Shown here one piece after another: positions 21,488-31,491 of a DNA stretch of 64,000 bases. Numbering within the stretch: the stretch's first letter is position 1; each line of letters starts with the position of its first letter. The position numbers and the translations under genes were made by a program. The stretch is from the NCBI GenBank assembly GCA_037044905.1, contig JBAOKB010000170.1:310001-374000 (forward strand). The letters run 5' to 3'. The notes under the pieces are model-generated. The model was not told the origin of the DNA. It searched no databases and saw only the letters and a list, made by a program, of their open reading frames with translations. Source of the DNA: Hortaea werneckii (Eukaryota > Ascomycota > Dothideomycetes > Mycosphaerellales > Teratosphaeriaceae).

Positions 21488-24400
21488 AATGATGGGATTG
21501 ATAGCGGGTATGCAGTGTGATGTGATGTCCTAATGCTGCTGCCGCTGCTGCTGCTGCTCGCCGGGCCAAAACCTCTGTAGCGTACCTTGATCCTCTGACC
21601 ACTCGACCTACAGATCCGAAGACCAGCGCGGAAGCTTCACGTGTGCGGAGACGAGCGAAATTAAGATTCGACACTGCCGTCGTGGCTATGGATTTGATAG
21701 GTAGTCGTTAGAAGATGGTGAAGCGAGCTTCGGCAGAGGCGACGGGAAGAGAGATGCAGTCGTAAATCGTGATAAGCCGTGACCTCGTAACTCTCTAGCT
21801 CAGGATGGAGTGCCCGACATCCATTCGACGTCGTGCGTGGGTGCGATAGGGGGTCCAGGTGGTGAGCGATGACGGGGCGGAGAGTTAGAAGGGGTATGTT
21901 GTTCGGCGCGCGTTGCAAATTTCAGGGAACCTCTTCCAGTTGCCCCCTCGAGCTGCGGCGGAAAGTCTATTCTGCCGCCGTTTTCAGCGGGCGGTGATGG
22001 GGTTTGGCGGAGGTGATGACGCTGGTGGGCGGGGGGTGACGAAGGCAGGCTTCGGGGCGTGGGTGAGTGGTCAAGGACTCCTGGAGACAGAGAGACAAGA
22101 ATGCACACAGCTCAGCGCGATGGAGAGGAGAGAAACCAAGCGCGGCAGGGCAAACAATAATATGACGAGGTGCGCAGCGAAAATACGGAGGTGCTGTCCT
22201 GGCCTGTGGCTAGGCTACGGAGGCTACATAGTACCCACTCGAAATGCTCCTCTCGAGCCACTCCGAGCCATTACCATCCCCTCCGGTTTGACCTCCTACC
22301 TCCCTTCGCCGAAACTACTGTCGCCCTAGATGCCGCCTTCTCCGAAAGCAGGCAAGCCCGCAAACGCGTCTAGGCAAATGGTCTGGTATTCCCAACTGAC
22401 TGGTACATACAGTACATACGCAGGCCATCGAACAAATGCAGAAGCCTTCCAAATGCCCCGATTGGTCCCGCGCTCTGCCTACCTCCAGCACGGAGTCTTC
22501 CCAATCACCTGGATGCTCTTGCATCTAAACACGCTGACTGGGCAGGCAAATCCCCAACTATTTCATAGCTACGTGCATACTAGTACTAGTTCTGCTCGAC
22601 CCAGCTTGTGTTTCGCTGTAGCCAAGGAGCCTCTGAGGGGGGTCACTACCTACGTACTCATCTTGCTCTGACAAGCAGCGGATGACGGTGTCGCAGCTAC
22701 TGCGGGATTCGACCTCCGTGCATGAGACGCACGAGGGCTTGGATTGGCCAGCCGACATCATAACTATTAGACAAATTCTCCTGTCGGCAACGCTAGCTGG
22801 TAGGCCGGCATGAAGCTGTAATCTGCGAAGAGCAACCCGTGATTCGGCGGAAGTTAATAGTGCCGCATCTCAGGAGGCGTTTATGGAAGTAGTAGGGGGA
22901 GAAGGGGGGAGAGCGCATGCGCAAGCCAACATCCAGTAGTATGTCTCAGACACCGCTGACCGCTGACCACCTGGGCATGATCACGAGCCACTTCTCCTGG
23001 GAAGGGGGGAAAGAGGGAGGGCTCCGCCACCGTTTTAAAATCAGACGGCTACCCGGTCACCACGGCGTGACGGCGGTCCGCGAGACAACCGCCCGACGAT
23101 GATGATGATGATACTAACCAAGCTCGCTTGGGAATGCCGTCCTCGTGCGGCAGATGAGCCTATCGACCGGCCCGCTCCACGCGACCGGTATAGAAATCCT
23201 CTCGTACCTCCGTACCGTTTAGCTTGACTTCTGGAATAATGATAGAAAAATGTCCTTTCGTCACCGCAATCTTTCGCGTGTCATCAGCTGCCGACACGGC
23301 TGTAGTCTGTCATCATCCTGAATCCAGGACTCCTCGCCCCGACTGTACCACTGTGAGAATGTTGAACAAGCTCTACCTCTACTAGCTACGGCTCCTCAAA
23401 ATTGGCTTTGCATTTGCATGCATACAACATGCACTCTTTGTCTTGCAATTTTTCTTTCTTTCCTTTTTTTTCTTTCACCCGCCCAACCCGCCCAAGCCCA
23501 ATCGTTGCCTCCCGAGACCTGGCTATGAACGCACCACAGTCGCACTGCAGAACAGCCAGCAGCTGTGCGTCGAACCTTATGCCCCAGTTACACGAACGAC
23601 GTCTGTGTGCTTTTGCCGCCCGCTGCACGCTTGAACTGGGCAATCCCTGCCTTGCTCCCGGCTCTCAAAAAAAAAAAAAAAAAAAAAAAGGAAAAGGAAA
23701 AGGAAAAGGCGAAGCCTGCCACCCACAGGTCCCGTCAGACATGCCTTGAAAACATCGTGCTTTACTATTGGCAAAAAAAATCTCTCTTCGTTGTCCACCC
23801 CCCACCTTTGCTTCCCTACGCATACCATTTACCAACCTCCGCGTGAAGACTTCAAACCTCTCACGCATCCGGTCAAGGTCACGTGATGATGTAACTCTTC
23901 AAAGAGCCACCTCATCCCCAACGTCCCATGCTTGATTGACTGCATTTCCCCATATCAATGAGAGAGATCGAAGACCTGATACTCTGATCGCCCGCGCGCT
24001 CATCTACCGACCCATCCCCCCACCCCCCCCTCCTTACACCCATCTCTGGCGCTGACTTTCGCTCTCAATTTGTATCCCGTAGCCTTTATAAGCCGACAAC
24101 ATCAAGAAAGACAACAAGGAGACAAAAAATTTCAGTCCGATTTTTTAATCTATTTGTCGCAAACCTACTCCCAGGCTAAGATTCTCCGTCGCGAACAATT
24201 TAACGAGGTATTACTGGGCCCTCCCTCCCTATCACGCTTGCGGCCAAGGAGAAAGCTACGGGAGAGAGCATAGACGGTTAGAGATAGACGCGATTCCGGA
24301 TACTGAGCATTTCGTTGTCTCCCCCTGTTACCCCTTAGAAATGTGGCTATGTAGCGATCACCATCAAGATGAAACGCCGTCGGCAAAAGGAGAAAGGGGG

Positions 24401-24872
24401 AGCGGGAGTGGGAGGAAGCGAGGACTACGATCTCGCAATGACGACGACAAACGACATGGTCTGAGACTGGAAGCCAACGGCCGACTTCATTCTTCTCAAG
24501 GGGGAGAGAGAAAGGAGGGGAAAAAAGACGTTCTTTTCTCCCCATTGCACCAAGTTAAAAGCAAAGGAGATACAAAGTAAAATAGCTTTCCATGCGATTT
24601 CTAGAAACGCGTAAAGCACAACTATGTACCGAGAGTGGAGGAAAGGGATATCATTGCACCTTGTCTGATTTCTTTTTTCTTTTTTTTTTCTTTCTCTTTC
24701 TCTTTTGGAAAATTCATCAAAACATATATGCATCACTCATCACACTTTGAAGGGGGTCTAGGCGACGAAAGTCCGCCGGCCCGGGGGGAGACTTGAATCA
24801 TCCCACACAGACCACACAGGCCCCTTAGGGCTATGGATAGGACCTTAGCGAGAGAAAGACGAAGAGGCAAAA
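21488..24872. other. Long gene-poor spacer
   Basis: About 3.4 kb between the PIN4-like start and the HAP5 stop, both on the minus strand. It contains a trinucleotide GAT run (about 23098-23111), A23 (23667-23689) followed by GGAAAA repeats to 23710, and pyrimidine tracts. Open frames on both strands are short and lack recognisable domains. A long PIN4 5' UTR, as cell-cycle regulators often have, is possible. Confidence 0.5.
23667..23710 (+). repeat. Poly(A) followed by GGAAAA hexamer repeat
   Basis: A23 at 23667-23689, then about four copies of GGAAAA to 23710; a simple purine repeat in the long spacer. Confidence 0.85.
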
Positions 24873-26006
24873 CTAGGCACCCCCTTGACCATAGTCCTGA
24901 TCGGCTTCGGCGTCCTGATCATCCACCCCTCCCTGGGGGTCCTGCGGCCGGTACTGCGTATGCATCTGCGGATGCTGCTGGGGCGGTTGCGGGGGATACA
25001 TCTGTCAAAGAGAGGCCAGAAAAGCATCAGTATCATCACTCTGAAATGAATGCAGAGCACATGTAGGAACGTTGCGCGCTTACCTGCTGCGGCATCTGCG
25101 GCATCTGACCCATGCCATAAGCCGGCTGGCCGTATATATTCGGGTCAAACATCTGCTGGCTGAGTACTGCTGCTGTGGCGGCGCTGGAGGGGGATACATG
25201 CCCGTCTGCTGCTGGTACGAAGGCTGCTGGGGCGGCGGCGGCGCCATATGCTGCTGGTCCATCCCCGTGAACTCGGGCTGGGGCCCGCCCATCTGCGGGT
25301 CCTGCTGGCCGGGCATGATACCTGGCGGACCCGCCGCTGTGCTTTGGTTGGAGTCCGGGACCGCGTATGTCCCGACGGGCGTGTACTCCGGCCTCCTCTT
25401 ATGCTGCGGAGTCGCGTCCTCGCGGGGCACGATGTCGATGAGGAAGTCGAACATGTCGCTTTTGGCGAGTGCGCTGGCTATGTCGCTTCGCTGCAGCGTC
25501 CGGCGTTTGTTTTCCTCCGCGTGGATCCATGCGCGCATCGTCAACTCGGTGATGAAGATGTCGCATCCTTTGGCGAAGAGGATGGGCGCTTCGGCACTGA
25601 TCATCTTCACCTCAGGATCGGCCTTCATGACCTTCTTGATCCGAGCCAGAGGCAGCTGGTGGAGCTTGTAGTCATGCTCGTCTGTCTCCAGCTTCGTGAC
25701 TTGGTTCTGCCAGTAGGTGTTGAGGATGTCTCGATATGGTCCACTGAGTCCTTGCGAGACCTAGATCAGAGTCAGCAGCTTGTCCCCTTTACTACGTCAA
25801 CGCGTTCTCTTACATTCGCCCAATGGCCTGTGAACGTCTCGGACGGCGGCATGTGTCCCTGCGCAGCGATGGCCGCACTCGCGCCATAGTGTCCACCGTT
25901 TCCCGTGTCATAGAGCGGGTTGCCATTCTTGCCATCATACCTCTTCGGCGCCGCGGCTTGTGGCTGAGCCGGGGGATGGTGCCGTACGGTGCTTGCATAG
26001 TCGCGA
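24873..26006 (-). CDS. HAP5: CCAAT-binding factor subunit HAP5/NF-YC; 5' end unresolved, one frame break
   Basis: Histone-fold subunit of the heterotrimeric CCAAT-binding complex (HapE in Aspergillus). Certain parts are exons 25001-24873, 25760-25084 and the part 25814 to about 26006. Introns are 25761-25813 and 25002-25083 (GTAAGA and GTAAGC donors). Conserved sequence runs from FTGHWANVSQGL through YWQNQVTKLE, LPLARIKKVMK, EAPILFAKGCDIFITELT and RRTLQRSDIASALAKSD to MFDFLIDIVPRED, covering the NF-YC core and the fungal extension. The tail is Gln/Pro/Met-rich and ends DYGQGGA. One base is missing near 25156-25164, where YSA should lead into QQMFDPNIYG. Upstream, a 65 bp GTATCG...ACAG intron (26007-26071) would join APNPPTYTRDG, but I find no ATG in that frame, so the first exon is not located. 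Confidence 0.85.
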
Positions 26007-26071
26007 CTGTTGAACGCGTTGGCGATGCGCGCGCGCGCGAATTCAAGCCCCGGTGCGAGAAGAGACGATAC

Positions 26072-27044
26072 CCGTCGCGCGTATACGTCGGAGGGTTAGG
26101 CGCGCCAGATACGAGGACTGTAGTCCCCAATGGCTTGCTTGATCGCGTCGAGTCGTGTCGCTATGAGCGTGACGTATGCGCGGCTGCCGATGTACGCGGT
26201 GAACAGCGGTGACTCTGCATCCAGTTAGCAGCTCGTCGTCGAGGCACGCGTTCCGATCGCCGCTGCCAATGCGCCGCCATCGATCCCACTTGTCGCGCGG
26301 GGGGGAGATGGGCGACCATAGGGGATTGGAGGCGTTTCTGTGTGCGACTGTAAACATACTGCCTGATTCTGATTGCCCTCGGCGACTGGGTTTCGCTATC
26401 TGTCGTCGTCCAATGAGGACCCAAAGTAGAAAGCGGCGAGAGCCCGGAGGGCCACCAGATGCCAACCACTCAGGCCACGCCAAGCGCGCTGCGAGCGTCG
26501 CGGGGTGATCCGGGTAAGCTTCGTTCGCTGCGGCTAGCGGCGATGACATTCGCTTCAATCCTCTTTTCAACTGTCGTTGTGAATGACCTGCGCGACACTC
26601 TGGATCTGCGAATAATTGTATAGCGACTAGAAGATCGACGGAATCGTTGAGAATATGCAGGTGAGGAAAAAAGCATAATACTATGACGCGTCTATCTGTC
26701 TTGCAAGAACAAAAGTAGCGGCTTGAAACGAAGATATGAGCTGGCAAAGTGCCCGCGTGTAGGTGCGCTGTCAAAAGGTACTTTTTCGTATGTAACTGCT
26801 GTAGAGTATGGCAACGTCCCAGACCTGTCTAGCTTGTGGAGGATTTGAAGTTGTCCCTGACCATCTGCACGCTGGCAGGACATCGGTAGCAGGCGACAGC
26901 CAACCGTTTCCGCCACTCTACAGGCACGCACTACTTCTCAGGCTAATAGGCACGCTTTTGAACTTCATCATCCCTCTTGCTATGCTGGCAATGCGCAGAG
27001 AAATGCCTCGGAGAAAGCAGATTGTAAAACAATCATGAGGCGTT
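26072..27044. other. Spacer holding the unresolved HAP5 5' end
   Basis: About 1 kb between HAP5 and the GlyRS stop, both minus strand. It must contain the HAP5 first exon and leader. A minus ORF at 26774-26043 has no recognisable domain and I do not treat it as a gene. Confidence 0.4.
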
Positions 27045-29291
27045 CTACTCCTCCTTGCTCTCCTGGCTCTCGAAAGCGGGCAGCCTCTTCGAGACATCGT
27101 CCCAGCTCTCCTTGCCCTTGCACATCTTGACAACCGCCTCCAGGATATCGTCGACGCTAGACCGCACCTGCTTGGTGCTGTCTCTGTCGCGCAGGGTGAA
27201 GCCCTTGCCCTCCAAACTCTCGTAGTCGATCGTGATGCCAAACGGAATGCCGAGCTCGTCGTTGCGAGCGTAGCGCTTGCCGATCGACACACCGGACTGG
27301 TCGACCTTGAAGGTGATGGCATCATCGTCAAGGCGCTGCTCAAGCTCCTGGAGCAGAGGGCCAAAGCGAGCGTCCTTCTGAAGGGGGACGACGAGGACCT
27401 TGATAGGCGCGATAGTCGGCTTGAAGGACATGACCTGCATATATCTGTTAGCATATTTTCTTTCAAGGTGAGTACCCGTGCAACATACCGATCGTGCAGC
27501 ATCGCCTTCTCTCGTCCAGTACACGTGCTCCATCAAGCTGTAGAGGATGCGGCCAATACCGAACGAAGGCTCAATGACATTGGGCGTGTACTCTCTCATC
27601 GTTTCCATCCTCGTCTCCTTCGCAAAGCTGACGATGTCCTTGTCGAGCTCGACCTTGCCGGCCTCCATGTCTGGCACAGGGATCTCCACCTTGCCGTCCT
27701 TCTCCATGCTGATACTGCACTTCTCCTTCATCTCCTGGCTCAGGTTCTTGAGAGCCGCCTCCACCTTCGCGCCATCCTTCTTCAGCTTGGGGCCGGACTT
27801 CTTCTTGTCGAGGTTGGCCTGCCACTCTTCCACCTTCTTCGGCTCCTTGAGCGGCTCACGCACCTTGAGGAAGGTGCCGGTAGCCTTCTCGTGCACGCTC
27901 AGGTCATAAGCACTGCGGTCTGCGCAGCCAACGCACTCAATCCAGCCGTATGAGTTCAGAAGTTCACAGTCCCAGCAGTCAGCGGCGTAGTGAGCCATCT
28001 CGTTCGCCATGTGCTGTCTGAAGCGGAGCTTGTTCATGTCGATGCCGATCTTCTGCATGAAGAGCATGATACGCACCAAGAAGTATCCGAGCGTCTCGTT
28101 GTCGACTAGCTTGGTGTCTACGGCTTCACCAATGGTCATCACGGTCGGGGTTGAGCCACCTGCGTTCTGTGTCTGACGGCCCAAGAGAGGCAGCTTAATG
28201 TCCCGTACGCTGGCAAACTTGGAGTGCTTCTTGCCGCTTTCGGGGTCGACAAAGTGCTCTACCTCAGCCATCAAAAATTCACGCACGCGCAGCAGACCCG
28301 AGCGAGGGGACAGCTCGTTACGGAAGGAGTAACCAATGGAAGCCGAAGCCATAGGAAGCTGGCTGTCGCAGTACTCGAGCAGCTTCTGGAAGGAGAGGAA
28401 TTGGCCCTGAGCAGTCTCTGGTCGCAGGAAAGCAGGCTCCTTGCCAGTAGCGCCAATCTGTGTCTGGAACATCAAATTAACGGAGACAGGCGGCTCAACC
28501 TCGTTGCCGGAAGTAGGGTTGCGGATATCGTGCTTCCTAATCAGTGCACCCATGTCGTCGCCAGTGCAGTCGTCTAGAGTGGCAAGCAGGTGCTCGTACT
28601 CTTTCTTCACAGAATCGTCCAGCTTGACGGCAGTCTTCGCGGCCTTGGCCTGCTTCTTCTTCTTCTTCGGGTCCTCCTCAGTTTCCTCTACCTTCTCGCC
28701 ACGCGCCTCCTTGTCTCCTTTGAGACGCGTCTCAATCACATCCTTGATCAAGTGATCAGACCGCAGGATCTCGCCAGTCTTTGGGTCCTTGCACATGTAA
28801 TCGGCGAACTTGTCCACGTGGCCAGAAGCTTTCAGTACGTCGTAAGGTGTGAGCATAGTGCACTTCAGTGCCAGCATCTTCTCCGTCCGGATGAAATGGT
28901 CTCGCCACAGGTCAATCACGCCCGCCTCCAAGTTCTCAAGTGGTGGGCCATAATCAAATAGACCCTTGACCGCGCCGTAGGGCTCGAAAGATTGCCACAG
29001 GAAGACCTTGCGCCTCAATAGAGACTCGAAAGCAGCGCGGTCGAAGTCTTGGCCCTTGAGGGTCTTGTATTCAGAAGCCATGTTTGGAGCAGTCCCTTTG
29101 ATTTTTGTGCGGACAGGTACCTGAGCTCTGCTGAAAGTGGCCGACGCAGAAAAGCTTCTGCAAGATGTCCGACCCGAGGAAGGGAAAGAGTGAAGACTGG
29201 TAGTTTCAAAATTCCGTGCTTTATTGGTGAAGCTTGGGGAGAAGTTAATGCAGTTCCGGCTGCTAAAAATGCGGTTCACACGAGTTGACAT
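27045..29291 (-). CDS. GRS1: Glycyl-tRNA synthetase, mitochondrial and cytosolic (2 exons, 730 aa)
   Basis: Class II synthetase charging tRNA-Gly. Exons are 29291-27489 and 27434-27045. The first 70 residues are rich in Arg, Ser and Phe without acidic residues, with RSFSASATFSRAQ, a typical mitochondrial presequence. A second Met at 29081 (MASEYKTLKGQDFDR) would give the cytosolic enzyme. Catalytic blocks include FLWQSFEPYGAVKGLFDYGP, FLRPETAQGQFLSF, motif 2 FRNELSPRSGLLRVREF and motif 3 EPSFGIGRILYSLMEH, followed by the anticodon-binding domain (IKVLVVPLQK). A Lys-rich insertion (KKKKKQAKAAK) lies in the eukaryotic insertion region. The 54 bp intron (27435-27488) has no stop and keeps the frame. 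The gene has no indel breaks. Confidence 0.96.
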   Translation of the reverse strand: MSTRVNRIFSSRNCINFSPSFTNKARNFETTSLHSFPSSGRTSCRSFSASATFSRAQVPVRTKIKGTAPNMASEYKTLKGQDFDRAAFESLLRRKVFLWQSFEPYGAVKGLFDYGPPLENLEAGVIDLWRDHFIRTEKMLALKCTMLTPYDVLKASGHVDKFADYMCKDPKTGEILRSDHLIKDVIETRLKGDKEARGEKVEETEEDPKKKKKQAKAAKTAVKLDDSVKKEYEHLLATLDDCTGDDMGALIRKHDIRNPTSGNEVEPPVSVNLMFQTQIGATGKEPAFLRPETAQGQFLSFQKLLEYCDSQLPMASASIGYSFRNELSPRSGLLRVREFLMAEVEHFVDPESGKKHSKFASVRDIKLPLLGRQTQNAGGSTPTVMTIGEAVDTKLVDNETLGYFLVRIMLFMQKIGIDMNKLRFRQHMANEMAHYAADCWDCELLNSYGWIECVGCADRSAYDLSVHEKATGTFLKVREPLKEPKKVEEWQANLDKKKSGPKLKKDGAKVEAALKNLSQEMKEKCSISMEKDGKVEIPVPDMEAGKVELDKDIVSFAKETRMETMREYTPNVIEPSFGIGRILYSLMEHVYWTREGDAARSVCCTGTHLERKYANRYMQVMSFKPTIAPIKVLVVPLQKDARFGPLLQELEQRLDDDAITFKVDQSGVSIGKRYARNDELGIPFGITIDYESLEGKGFTLRDRDSTKQVRSSVDDILEAVVKMCKGKESWDDVSKRLPAFESQESKEE
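27435..27488 (-). other. Stopless 54-nt intron in GlyRS
   Basis: Donor GTATGT, branch GCTAAC and acceptor GCAG are all textbook. Length is divisible by three and the sequence is open, so retained RNA would add 18 residues after GDAARS, just before VMSFKP in the C-terminal part. Family alignment (EGDxARS joined to a VxSF block) supports removal. Confidence 0.85.
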
Positions 29292-29660
29292 AAACCAGCC
29301 CGTGACTCAGTAGTGGAGGCTTCGTGCGCCGCTGATGCGTCAGTAAAGGACTTATGCTGGTGTCTCTATCACAATGGCTTTCAAAATGAGAACCGAATCT
29401 GTCACCGTCCTCAGCTTGTCAGCTTGCGATACTGATGGTCGCCAATGCTTGTTCGGCCGGTCCCTGACACTTCGCGTGGTGTATTCGACACTTCATTTTT
29501 GCGATTGAGGTCTGTGCGTTCTCCAGATCTCAGCCACCACAGCCACATCTTCAAAAAAGTTCAGCTCCTTCGCTTAGCCGACGCAAGACGCCCTTCAAGA
29601 TTGTGTTAATTGCTTGAGTCGCATAGAGGATACAACGCGCCCGTCCGGGAAACCGCCGCC
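29292..29660. promoter_or_regulatory. Divergent GlyRS-RPF1 promoter
   Basis: 369 bp between two translation starts facing away from each other. Both products serve translation capacity (tRNA charging and 60S assembly), so shared control is plausible. I cannot name a binding site. Confidence 0.5.
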
Positions 29661-30941
29661 ATGGGATCTTTCAATCCTCTTAAGGTCAAGAACAAGCAAA
29701 AGCGCTCGGAGTTGTATGGCAAAGAAAAGAAGCAGAAAGAGAACTCGAAGCGCGATGACCGTATGCGAAGACGGAGACACGAGGATAAGAATCCACATCT
29801 TCGAGAGGCGCGACGGATCAAGAATGTCCCGAAGACGATCGAGAGCAAGCGAACCTGGGACGACGCAAATCCGGAGGACGAGGCGGAGGGCAAGCTCAAT
29901 GTAGCTTTTGATGTGCTGAATCCGAAGAGAAGGAAGGTTGCGGGCGAGGACCAGCCGAAGCCTGAAGAGATTATCCCCGAAGAGCACCAAGAGGACGGCG
30001 AGGATGTAGAGCAGGTGGGCGCTCCGGATAAAGATGCCGAAGAAGATGAAGTGGACAGTATGCTGGGCTCCGAGTCTGAGGAAGAGGATGAAGATGCCGA
30101 GTTGAATGGCAGAACGCAAGAACCACCTGATCGAGCACCAAGTGAAGCGCCATCCGCTGCACCATCTGCGGCGACAGCAGCCACGGATCTCAACCTGACT
30201 CCCGATGCGCTCATACAGAGATTCCCACGACTATTCAACACTGCGGAGCATGATCCCAAGGTCCTTGTCACCACCTCTATCAACTCGACCCTTCACTGGG
30301 AGGCTCAGCTCCTGACCAGCTTGTTCCCCAACAGCCGGTACATCCGGCGCACGGCGCATTACCACAGCTACAAATATTCTATCCGCGAGATCGCAAAGTA
30401 CGCCTCAGGCCGTGACTTCACGCACCTGGTCATTATGAACGAGGATCTCAAACGGTCAAAGGGACTCGACATTGTCCATCTGCCTGAGGGGCCTATGTTC
30501 CACTTTACCATCAGCAACTGGGTCGAAGGCGCAAGGATCCCTGGGCATGGCAACCCTACCAACCACTACCCGGAGCTCATCCTCAACGGCTTCCGTACCC
30601 CCCTCGGTCTTCTCACCGCGCATCTGTTCAAGTCTCTCTTCCCGCCACGACCGGATATCCAAGGTCGGCAGGCGGTGACGCTACATAATCAGCGTGACTA
30701 CATCTTCCTGCGACGGCATCGATACGTCTTCCGCGATAAGCGAGCTACGGAGAAGAGCATCCAGGGCGCCGATGGCAAGCCGGTCAAGGGCGTGGAAGAT
30801 ATCCGGGCCGGGTTGCAGGAATTGGGTCCACGGTTTACCTTGAAGCTGAGGAGGGTGGATAAGGGAATTCAATGGATGAGCGGGCAGGAGTGGCAGTGGA
30901 AGGCGCATGATGAGAAGGTGCGGACGAGGTTTAACCTTTAG
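29661..30941 (+). CDS. RPF1: 60S ribosome biogenesis factor RPF1, Brix domain (426 aa)
   Basis: Nucleolar protein needed for 27S pre-rRNA processing and large-subunit assembly. Intact single exon. The start MGSFNPLKVKNKQKRSELY is the conserved Rpf1 N-terminus. A Lys/Arg-rich region and an acidic segment (residues 90-150) precede the Brix domain (about 205-400): KVLVTTSINSTLHWEAQLL, FPNSRYIRR, FTHLVIMNEDLKRSKGLDI, LPEGPMFHFTISNW, NHYPELILNGFRTPLG and QRDYIFLRRHRYVFR. The C-terminus has ELGPRFTLKLRRVDKG, the usual RNA-binding tail. The frame is open back to 29610, but MGSF is the conserved start. Confidence 0.95.
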   Translation: MGSFNPLKVKNKQKRSELYGKEKKQKENSKRDDRMRRRRHEDKNPHLREARRIKNVPKTIESKRTWDDANPEDEAEGKLNVAFDVLNPKRRKVAGEDQPKPEEIIPEEHQEDGEDVEQVGAPDKDAEEDEVDSMLGSESEEEDEDAELNGRTQEPPDRAPSEAPSAAPSAATAATDLNLTPDALIQRFPRLFNTAEHDPKVLVTTSINSTLHWEAQLLTSLFPNSRYIRRTAHYHSYKYSIREIAKYASGRDFTHLVIMNEDLKRSKGLDIVHLPEGPMFHFTISNWVEGARIPGHGNPTNHYPELILNGFRTPLGLLTAHLFKSLFPPRPDIQGRQAVTLHNQRDYIFLRRHRYVFRDKRATEKSIQGADGKPVKGVEDIRAGLQELGPRFTLKLRRVDKGIQWMSGQEWQWKAHDEKVRTRFNL

Positions 30942-31491
30942 TTGTCTGATCAAGGACCGGGTCTTACACGACGCCTAGCTGGCGCTCTATGTAATGTATG
31001 CAATTGGGAACGAGTGAGCGCCTGTAATAGATTTTAGAGAAAGGCTGGCCGGCTTTCGGTGCTCAGTCACCCTCACCTTGCTTACTGCCTTCATTTAATC
31101 ACTCCCGATCCTCCTCCTCCTCCTCCTCCTCCTCCTCCTCACTCTTTCCGATTCTGATTAACTGGGTTCACCAGGAGAGGCCTTAGAGTACATAGTACTA
31201 CATAGTATGTACCTAGGTAGTCAAGACAGTCCACTTCAGTCTCGGAGCTGCCGCACGGACCAAGCCATTACCCCTCTTTCCGTTTCCGACTGCAGCCCAC
31301 CTTCGGGCTTGAAACGTTTGGAGTTACCTTCAACCTGTTACCTAACCTTGTACTACCCTTCTTCTTCAACGTCAACAACCGGTGACTTTGTGGGCTGAAG
31401 ATACTGCTGTCTGTTCTCTGTCCACCCGACTCACACAACCCAAGTCAGCCCCTACCAACATCACATCGACAACACCTCCAACAACGCCAAG
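30942..31491. promoter_or_regulatory. MDH upstream region with (CTC)10 repeat
   Basis: 550 bp between RPF1 and MDH. It contains a CTC repeat at 31110-31140 and a palindrome-like TACATAGTACTACATAGTAT at about 31190-31208. The last 200 bp before MDH is pyrimidine-rich, as in strongly expressed fungal genes. Confidence 0.45.
31110..31140 (+). repeat. (CTC)10 microsatellite
   Basis: Perfect trinucleotide repeat in the MDH upstream region. Confidence 0.95.

Noticed and set aside
26043..26774. 243-aa minus ORF upstream of HAP5
   Set aside because: No domain, no codon bias and out of frame with HAP5.
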